30,569 bases of DNA from JBDHDH01 sp039591615. Its GTDB lineage: Bacteria; Gemmatimonadota; Gemmatimonadetes; Gemmatimonadales; GWC2-71-9. Of this stretch, positions 25,602 to 30,569 are shown piece by piece. The stretch is from positions 1-30,569 of the forward strand of contig JBDHDH010000035.1 in assembly GCA_039591615.1 (NCBI GenBank), in the 5' to 3' direction. The notes below the pieces were generated by a model, which worked only from the letters and a program-made list of their open reading frames with translations, made no database searches and was not told the DNA's origin. Made by a program: the position numbers and the translations under genes. The number at the start of each line of letters is the position of its first letter. Position 1 is the stretch's first letter.

Positions 25602-25665
25602 TGTAAAGCTTGCTTGATGTCTTACAATCTAGCGGCTGCTCGACAATTGTCAAGTACGCTTTACA
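25602..25665 (-). promoter_or_regulatory. Promoter and operator of the XRE-membrane-VOC operon
   Basis: On the minus strand TTGACA (25648-25653) is a perfect -35 box, followed after 16 bases by TAGATT (25626-25631), a 4/6 -10 box; transcription would begin near 25619, about 38 bases before the TTG start. Around it lie TGTAAAGC (25602-25609), its inverse GCTTTACA (25658-25665) and a partial copy CTTACA (25621-25626). The 10-bp palindrome GACAATTGTC (25642-25651) overlaps the -35 box. These are good candidates for binding sites of the XRE product. Confidence 0.6.
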
Positions 25666-25762
25666 ACACTCCCTTGCCACCTGGATGCTCGAGATCGGTT
25701 CCCAGCCCCGCCCTTTTCAGTGCCGGGGCGCGATGGTCGAGCAAGATCACCCGCTTCATCGA

Positions 25763-25792
25763 TTGGACATCGAAGCACCCGCGAGGAATATT
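25763..25792 (+). promoter_or_regulatory. Possible promoter of the cytochrome c / quinoprotein cluster
   Basis: TTGGAC (25763-25768), 18 bases, AATATT (25787-25792) resembles a weak sigma-70 promoter ending about 28 bases before the cytochrome c start codon. Only moderate matches to consensus. Confidence 0.3.
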
Positions 25793-25820
25793 TTGGTCGC
25801 CGACCTCCATCGAATAGCAC

Positions 25821-26225
25821 ATGCGTCGATTGCTGATCCCGATCCTCCTGTTGATCATCTCGACTTGGGGTCCCAGGTTTGTCCTGTCGCAGACCGGCCA
25901 GGACCGCTCGATCCACGATGGTGTCTATACGGAGGCCCAGGCACGCCGGGGAGGGGCGGTCATGACCGACGCCTGCGGGACGTGTCATATGGACGAACAG
26001 TTCGGCGGCACGTTCATTCAGTCGTGGAGTGGTGCCACTGTGGCGGACCTCTTCGAAGCGGTCAGCACCCAGATGCCCGAGGACCGGCCGGGAACTCTGG
26101 AGGCCCGAGAGTATGTAGACATCCTGGCCTACATCTTCTGGCTCAACGGCGCTCCATCCGGACCGGACGAGCTCCGTCCCACCATCCCAATCCTCGAGAA
26201 GATTCGCATCGAATGGAGACCGTAA
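25821..26225 (+). CDS. Exported monohaem cytochrome c
   Basis: A 134-residue periplasmic c-type cytochrome. A signal peptide (RRLLIPILLLIISTWGPRFVLSQ in part) precedes a single haem-binding 'CGTCH' at about residues 52-56 and a likely axial Met in 'STQMPEDRPGTLEAREYVDI' (in part), followed by the cytochrome-typical 'ILAYIFWLNG' helix. It is the natural electron acceptor for the PQQ dehydrogenase encoded next, whose start overlaps the end of this gene or lies 8 bases after it. The ATG at 25821 has no clear SD. Confidence 0.9.
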   Translation: MRRLLIPILLLIISTWGPRFVLSQTGQDRSIHDGVYTEAQARRGGAVMTDACGTCHMDEQFGGTFIQSWSGATVADLFEAVSTQMPEDRPGTLEAREYVDILAYIFWLNGAPSGPDELRPTIPILEKIRIEWRP

Positions 26226-28186
26226 CGCAACGGATGGCAACGAGATTGGCCATAGCTGTCGCGGCCGCCGCGCTCGTCCTCTACGTGCCACGGACCACGG
26301 CCGCCCAGCACCAGGGCACCGAACGCGGGGAGTGGCGTTACTGGGGCGGCGACGAGGGCAGCACTCGGTATGCGCCTCTCGAGCAGATCGACGCGTCCAA
26401 CGTCGCGACGCTGGAAGTGATGTGGCGATGGAAGGCGGCCAACTATGGCCCCGAGCCGGACTTCATCTACCGCGCGACACCCATCAAGGTCGGGGACAAT
26501 CTCTACACCGTCGCCGGGCAACGACGCGCGGTCGTCGCCATCGATCCCGCCACCGGCGAAACGCTGTGGATGTGGCGGATGCGGGACAACCCCCGGTGGC
26601 AGGCCTCCACCCGCAAGAATTACGGAAAGGCGGCAGCATACGCGGAGGTGGATGGCCGCGGTGTGATCTACACGATCACCCCTGGCTACTACCTCGTTGC
26701 CCTCGACGCCGAGACGGGGCGGCCTATCTCCCGCTTCGGACTCGGCGGGATCGTCGATCTCCACCTGGGGCTCGGCGACTACGCCGTGCACCCCGACAGT
26801 GGCGTGCTGGAGTTCGGTGACATCACGGCCTCTTCCCCACCCATCGTCGTGAACGGCGTTGTGGTCGTGGGGAACTCCCACGACCGAGGCTACTACCCAA
26901 GTCGGAAACAGAACGTGCCGGGGCACATCCGGGGCTATGACGCGAAGACGGGAATGCTCCACTGGACCTTCCACGTCCTTCCACAGCCAGGGGAGTTCGG
27001 ACACGACACGTGGGAGGGCGATTCCTGGACGTACAGCGGGAACATCTCGTCCTGGGCGCCGCTGTCCGCCGATCCCGAGCGGGGGCTCGTGTTCATCCCC
27101 ACCGACACGCCAACCAACGACTACTACGGTGGCGAGCGGCTCGGCATGAACCTCTACGGAACGAGCCTCATCGCCTTGAACGCAGCAACCGGTGAGCGCG
27201 TCTGGCACTTCCAGATGGTCCACCACGACGTGTGGAACTACGACAACCCCAACGCGCCCAACGTGGTGGACGTGACCGTAGACGGGCGACGTGTCCCAAT
27301 GGTGATCGAGACGACCAAGCAAGGGTGGGCATACGTGTTCGACCGGGAGACGGGTGAGCCGGTGTGGCCCATCCAAGAGCGGCGGGTCACCGGGTCGGAC
27401 ACTCCGGGCGAGCGGGTCTGGCCAACCCAACCCTTTCCCACGAAGCCTGCGCCGTTTGAGCTTCAGGGGATCACCGAGGACGACCTCATCGACTTCACGC
27501 CCGAGCTGCGCGCCCGGGCTCTGGAGCTGGCCCAGCAGTACCGCATGGGACCGGTCTTCAGTCCCCCCTCGTTGCGGGACGCTCCTGACGGCACCAAAGG
27601 GACGTTTGTGGTACCGGGAGCGAACGGCGGCGCCAACATCCCCGGGGGATCCTCAGTGGACCCCGAGACCGGGATCCTCTACGTCGCCACCGAGCGAGGA
27701 CACAGCGTGATCGCCCTGGTACCCGGCGAGGTCAGAGGGTCCACAGCCCGTTATGTGTCCATGGGTCCCGGTGGGATCCGGGGGCCGCAGGGGCTTCCCC
27801 TTCTCAAGCCGCCGTACGGCAGGATCGTGGCCATCGACTTGAAGACGGGCGAATATCTGTGGCAGATCCCGAACGGCGACACGCCGGCATCCGTACGGAA
27901 TCATCTCGCGCTGCAAGGCATCGACATCCCCCGTACGGGCAAGCTCGCCCATGCGAACATCCTGACAACCCGCTCTTTGCTGTTCTACGGTGAGGGGCGC
28001 GGGGGTGACCCCTGGTTCCACGCGGTGGACAAGCGTACGGGCAAAGAGATTGCCCACATCAAGTTACCGGCCACGACCAACACTGCGCCAATGACGTACA
28101 TGCACGAGGGCAGGCAATACATCGTGGTGGCAGTGGCGGGTCCTGGCGTAGAGGCCGAGCTGGTGGCGCTGGCACTGCCAGAATAA
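26213..28186 (+). CDS. PQQ-dependent dehydrogenase (quinoprotein)
   Basis: A 657-residue exported quinoprotein with an eight-bladed beta-propeller of the alcohol/glucose-dehydrogenase type. The opening 'EWRYWGGDEGSTRYAPLEQI' and repeated tryptophan-docking motifs ('GETLWMWRM', 'GERVWHFQMVHHDVWNYD', 'GEPVWPIQERRV', 'GEYLWQIPNGD') define the family; 'LDAETGRP', 'DPETGILYVA' and 'DKRTGKEIAH' are propeller strand turns. There is no fused cytochrome domain at the C-terminus; the separate cytochrome c gene just upstream supplies it. ATG 26213 overlaps that gene's stop; ATG 26234, directly before the signal peptide (ATRLAIAVAAAALVLYV), is an alternative. The enzyme oxidises an alcohol or sugar in the periplasm; the substrate is not readable from sequence. 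Confidence 0.92.
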   Translation: METVTQRMATRLAIAVAAAALVLYVPRTTAAQHQGTERGEWRYWGGDEGSTRYAPLEQIDASNVATLEVMWRWKAANYGPEPDFIYRATPIKVGDNLYTVAGQRRAVVAIDPATGETLWMWRMRDNPRWQASTRKNYGKAAAYAEVDGRGVIYTITPGYYLVALDAETGRPISRFGLGGIVDLHLGLGDYAVHPDSGVLEFGDITASSPPIVVNGVVVVGNSHDRGYYPSRKQNVPGHIRGYDAKTGMLHWTFHVLPQPGEFGHDTWEGDSWTYSGNISSWAPLSADPERGLVFIPTDTPTNDYYGGERLGMNLYGTSLIALNAATGERVWHFQMVHHDVWNYDNPNAPNVVDVTVDGRRVPMVIETTKQGWAYVFDRETGEPVWPIQERRVTGSDTPGERVWPTQPFPTKPAPFELQGITEDDLIDFTPELRARALELAQQYRMGPVFSPPSLRDAPDGTKGTFVVPGANGGANIPGGSSVDPETGILYVATERGHSVIALVPGEVRGSTARYVSMGPGGIRGPQGLPLLKPPYGRIVAIDLKTGEYLWQIPNGDTPASVRNHLALQGIDIPRTGKLAHANILTTRSLLFYGEGRGGDPWFHAVDKRTGKEIAHIKLPATTNTAPMTYMHEGRQYIVVAVAGPGVEAELVALALPE

Positions 28187-28235
28187 CGCATCGGTTCACT
28201 GCGAAGGGTCACCCCTGCTCGTCGGGAGGGTACTC

Positions 28236-29108
28236 ATGTGCAAGATCGTCACCTGTTGTTGCTTTCTGCTGATACTCGCCGGTACCGCGCCCCTCACAGC
28301 CCAAACCAAGTTCGTTCGGTTCTCGCGGGAAGGGTGGGCTGCATACGGCATTCTCGAAGGCGACATTATCCGCGAGCTGCGCGGCGACCTGTTGCAATCG
28401 CCGCAAGCCACGGGCCGGAGCTTCGCCCTCGCCGACGTCGACCTCTTGGCACCGATCGACCCCGCGGACGTTCACAAGGTCGTTGGCGTTGCAGTGAACA
28501 CCCTGGGGGCCGGCCGCGAGGGCCCGATTCCCCATCCGCGGTTCTTTGCCAAGTTCCCCACGAGCATTCGCGGCCCCCACGATCCGGTCGAGCTCCCGCC
28601 CGAAGCGGGCAATCTCAACTATGAGGGCGAGCTGGTGGTCCTCATCGGGAAAGAGGGGCGCCACATCCCGGAAGCCGAGGCCATGGGTTACGTGTTCGGT
28701 GTGACGGTGGGGGACGACTTCAGCGAGAACACCTGGTACGGCGAGCGTCAAGGCGTGAACGAGCCCACGCGGCTGATCTCCAAGGGAACGGACACGTGGG
28801 CGCCGATTGGTCCAGCGATCGTAACCGATATCGACTTCACCGACCTCGCTGTCGAGGTCCGGTTGAACGGTGAGGTCGTTCAGCGCGGTCGGACGAGTGA
28901 GCTGGCCAACAAGGTACCCGCACTCATCAGCTACCTCAGCCGGTACGTCACGTTGGAGCCTGGAGATCTCATCTTTACGGGCACCGTGGGTCGCGTACCG
29001 GGCGTGCGCCGCGCCATGCAGGCCGGTGACGTGATCGAGGTCGAGATCGAGGGAATCGGTAAGCTGAGAAACCATATCGTGCCGATGAGACCGAATCCGA
29101 CGCCCTAG
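28236..29108 (+). CDS. Fumarylacetoacetate hydrolase-family protein with a signal peptide
   Basis: A 290-residue FAH-superfamily hydrolase. ATG 28236 has GGGAGGG 5 bases upstream and is followed by 'CKIVTCCCFLLILAGTAPLTAQ', which reads as a signal peptide or lipid-anchor-like leader; FAH proteins are normally cytoplasmic. The family core is clear: 'HKVVGVAVNTL', 'NYEGELVVLIGKEG' (metal Glu), 'GYVFGVTVGDDFSENTWYGE' (metal Asp region), 'SKGTDTWAPIGPAIVTD' and 'EPGDLIFTGTVGRVPGVRRA'. Known members cleave C-C bonds of beta-diketo acids or isomerise/hydrate related acids using Mg or Ca. Position 50 bases after the quinoprotein gene suggests that it acts on the oxidation product outside the cytoplasm. 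Confidence 0.88.
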   Translation: MCKIVTCCCFLLILAGTAPLTAQTKFVRFSREGWAAYGILEGDIIRELRGDLLQSPQATGRSFALADVDLLAPIDPADVHKVVGVAVNTLGAGREGPIPHPRFFAKFPTSIRGPHDPVELPPEAGNLNYEGELVVLIGKEGRHIPEAEAMGYVFGVTVGDDFSENTWYGERQGVNEPTRLISKGTDTWAPIGPAIVTDIDFTDLAVEVRLNGEVVQRGRTSELANKVPALISYLSRYVTLEPGDLIFTGTVGRVPGVRRAMQAGDVIEVEIEGIGKLRNHIVPMRPNPTP

Positions 29109-29123
29109 CAACGGGACAGCGAC

Positions 29124-30290
29124 ATGCACACTCTCTCCCATCTCGACGCCGCACTGCTCCTCTGCGGGGTGCTGAGCGTTGGTGCGTCCTCCTGCACCTC
29201 GGTCGAGGGTACCAGGGGCGACGGCACGCCGTTTCAAGTCGACGCGTCTTGGCCGCAGGTACTCTCCAACAACATGATCCTCGGACAGGTTTCGGGAGCC
29301 GCCGTCGATTCCCGGGACCACGTGTGGATAGTCCATCGACCCCTGACGCTCACAGCCCGCGAGGCCGGAGCCGCACAGGATCCGCCGCTTTCGGAATGCT
29401 GTATCCCTGCCCCATCGGTGATCGAGTTCGATCAGGAGGGGAATGTGGTCTCCGCATGGGGCGGCCCAGACTCCGTCGAGACAGACGCGGACGGCGATCC
29501 AATCCGCGCGTGGCGCACGGGCGAGCGCTGGCCGCAGAGCGAGCACGGCCTCTTCATCGATCACGAGGATAACGTCTGGATCGGCAGCAACGGGGCTTAC
29601 GACCAAGTAGTGCTCAAGTTCGACCGGGACGGCCGGCGGTTGCTCACCGTAGGCGAGTGGGACGTGACAGGCGGCAGCGCTGACACCTTGCACCTGGGCA
29701 GTCCCGCCGACGTCGCCGTAGATTCTGCAACGAACGCAGTCTACGTCGCCGATGGATACCTGAACCGGCGCATCATCGTGTTCGATGCCACCACTGGCGC
29801 GTACCAGCGCCACTGGGGAGCGTACGGCGAACCACCAGATGACGCCCCGCTACCTCCGTACGATCCCGACGCACCACCCGCCGCATCCTTCCGGAGTCCC
29901 ATGCACGCAGTCCGGATCTCGACCGACGGCCTCGTCTACGCCGCAGACCGTGTTAACAACCGGATCCAGGTTTTCCAGAAGGACGGCACATTCGTGAGGG
30001 AGGCGTTTCTGGCACCTCGGACCCTGGCAATGGGATCGGTCTGGGACCTCGAGTTCTCACCAGATCAGGCGCAGACCTACTTGTATGTTCCCGACGGGAC
30101 GAACATGAAAGTCTGGATCCTGGATCGAGAACGACTCGAGGTAGTAGGCTCGTTCGGCCGTGGCGGGCGCAACGCCGGCCGCTTCGAATGGGTACACAAC
30201 ATCGCGGCAGACTCACGCGGGAATCTCTACACCACAGAGGTTAACACCGGCAAGCGGGTGCAGAGATTTGTGCCTGGGAATGGCCGGTAA
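29124..30290 (+). CDS. Exported NHL-repeat / SMP-30-like beta-propeller protein
   Basis: A 388-residue exported propeller. The N-terminus has a hydrophobic stretch 'ALLLCGVLSVGASSCTS' ending in Cys, so it may be a lipoprotein, though the lipobox (A-S-S-C) is imperfect. NHL-type blades repeat: 'VSGAAVDSRDHVWIVHR', 'HGLFIDHEDNVWIGSNG', 'SPADVAVDSATNAVYVADGY', 'MHAVRISTDGLVYAADRVNN' and 'VHNIAADSRGNLYTTEVNTG' (some in part), each with a Gly/Asp turn. The 'NRIQVFQKDGTF' and 'QRFVPGNG' strands are typical. NHL propellers bind substrates or act as lactonase/peptidyl-glycine-type enzymes; no catalytic set is certain. It starts 15 bases after the FAH gene, so it is in the same operon. Confidence 0.88.
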   Translation: MHTLSHLDAALLLCGVLSVGASSCTSVEGTRGDGTPFQVDASWPQVLSNNMILGQVSGAAVDSRDHVWIVHRPLTLTAREAGAAQDPPLSECCIPAPSVIEFDQEGNVVSAWGGPDSVETDADGDPIRAWRTGERWPQSEHGLFIDHEDNVWIGSNGAYDQVVLKFDRDGRRLLTVGEWDVTGGSADTLHLGSPADVAVDSATNAVYVADGYLNRRIIVFDATTGAYQRHWGAYGEPPDDAPLPPYDPDAPPAASFRSPMHAVRISTDGLVYAADRVNNRIQVFQKDGTFVREAFLAPRTLAMGSVWDLEFSPDQAQTYLYVPDGTNMKVWILDRERLEVVGSFGRGGRNAGRFEWVHNIAADSRGNLYTTEVNTGKRVQRFVPGNGR

Positions 30291-30344
30291 GCGATTCTGC
30301 CTCCGCTGCCTTCTCCACCTCACACCGCTTGGAGTCGAAGTTGG

Positions 30345-30491
30345 GTGCTATTCCCCCCTTCGGTCGCGCTCATCGTCGCGCTCGGACTACCACTCGCGTG
30401 CTCAACCTCTACAGCGGGAACCGACTCGACGCCTGCGCCCACCCCGTCTCCCATGTGCAAGACCGATAGCCAGCACGGCGACCAGTCATGA
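30345..30491 (+). CDS. Very small lipoprotein-like protein
   Basis: A 48-residue product starting at GTG 30345, with GGAG 10 bases upstream. It has a hydrophobic leader 'PPSVALIVALGLPLACSTS' whose Cys at the end resembles a lipobox (P-L-A-C; Leu sits one place early), and a short Thr/Pro/Ser tail with a second Cys. Its TGA stop overlaps the ATG of the next gene as ATGA, which argues that the frame is translated and coupled. No domain is recognisable; it is possibly a small anchored accessory peptide of the exported cluster. It is in the same frame as the propeller gene before it, beyond that gene's TAA. Confidence 0.5.
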   Translation: MLFPPSVALIVALGLPLACSTSTAGTDSTPAPTPSPMCKTDSQHGDQS

Positions 30492-30569
30492 CGGTCGATC
30501 GCAGAGAGTTCCTGAAGGCGGCCGCGGCGAGCGCCGGGCTCACGGCAGCGGGCATCGGCACCGAGGACG
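30488..30569 (+). CDS. Start of a Tat-exported protein (truncated by window edge)
   Basis: ATG 30488, overlapping the previous stop by 4 bases, opens a frame beginning 'TVDRREFLKAAAASAGLTAA', a good twin-arginine signal (RREFLK) with an Ala-rich hydrophobic core. Only 27 residues are in the window. Folded, cofactor-bearing periplasmic enzymes use this route, which suits the exported oxidation cluster, but the family cannot be named. Confidence 0.8.
   Translation, partial: MTVDRREFLKAAAASAGLTAAGIGTED

Noticed and set aside
25610..26212. In-frame upstream extension of the PQQ dehydrogenase
   Set aside because: It overlaps the cytochrome c gene, which has a haem motif and signal peptide; the extension has no family similarity.
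26129..27430. 433-codon minus-strand open frame
   Set aside because: Antisense to the PQQ dehydrogenase; no family features.
28209..29813. 534-codon minus-strand open frame
   Set aside because: It lies opposite the FAH and propeller genes, which have clear family motifs; the long frame is an antisense shadow of GC-rich codon use, and the product has no recognisable domain.
1..30569. CRISPR arrays, tRNA or rRNA genes, insertion sequences, phage genes
   Set aside because: No regularly spaced repeats, no cloverleaf or rRNA sequence that I recognise by eye, and no transposase or integrase motif in any frame read.

Overview
The window is GC-rich (roughly two-thirds G+C by eye), densely packed bacterial chromosome. 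It holds about 22 protein genes, one broken gene and no RNA gene that I could recognise. The gene content fits Gemmatimonadota, or less likely Acidobacteriota: a MacB/FtsX-type 'orphan duplicated' permease, several large secreted zinc peptidases (M14 twice, M28, M48), a PQQ dehydrogenase with its own cytochrome c, and many exported proteins. This taxonomic placement is inference from family distribution, not a computed result.

Layout. 1-602: 3' part of an NMT1/THI5-type substrate-binding protein gene that is frameshifted. 603-1289 (minus): two abutting paralogous small proteins of unknown function. 1612-5897 (plus): a secreted M14 carboxypeptidase-like protein, a Tat-exported DUF362 protein and a tandem-ACT protein. 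6167-8449 (plus): an APC amino-acid permease fused to two universal-stress-protein domains. 8456-9722 (minus): a cytochrome b561/FdnI-like membrane protein followed by a small helical protein. 9725-10420 (plus): a fatty-acid hydroxylase/sterol desaturase-family protein. 10451-14319 (minus): a PP2C phosphatase and a second M14 peptidase. 14707-17127 (plus): an ADOP/MacB-type permease. 17333-21417 (plus): an AT-rich operator-like island, a winged-helix protein with a nucleotidyltransferase-like domain that looks catalytically degenerate, a signal-peptide-bearing argininosuccinate-lyase homologue and a membrane M48 protease. 21562-24412 (minus): a secreted M28 peptidase and an acyl-CoA dehydrogenase. 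24716-25581 (minus): an XRE regulator, a two-helix membrane protein and a VOC protein, with a clear promoter and repeated half-sites. 25821-30569 (plus): an apparently exported oxidation cluster of cytochrome c, PQQ dehydrogenase, FAH-family hydrolase with a signal peptide, NHL beta-propeller, a tiny lipoprotein-like ORF and the start of a Tat protein.

How the genes may work together. The exported peptidases and the amino-acid permease suggest a lifestyle based on peptides and amino acids. The last cluster looks like a small extracytoplasmic pathway in which a quinoprotein oxidises a substrate, cytochrome c carries the electrons, and an FAH-like enzyme and a propeller protein act on the product; the substrate cannot be read from sequence. 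The most unusual items are the AT-rich inverted-repeat island in front of the winged-helix/pseudo-nucleotidyltransferase gene (which has no standard start codon where homology says it should begin), the exported forms of two normally cytoplasmic enzyme families (ASL-like and FAH-like), and the tandem unknown paralogues near the left edge.
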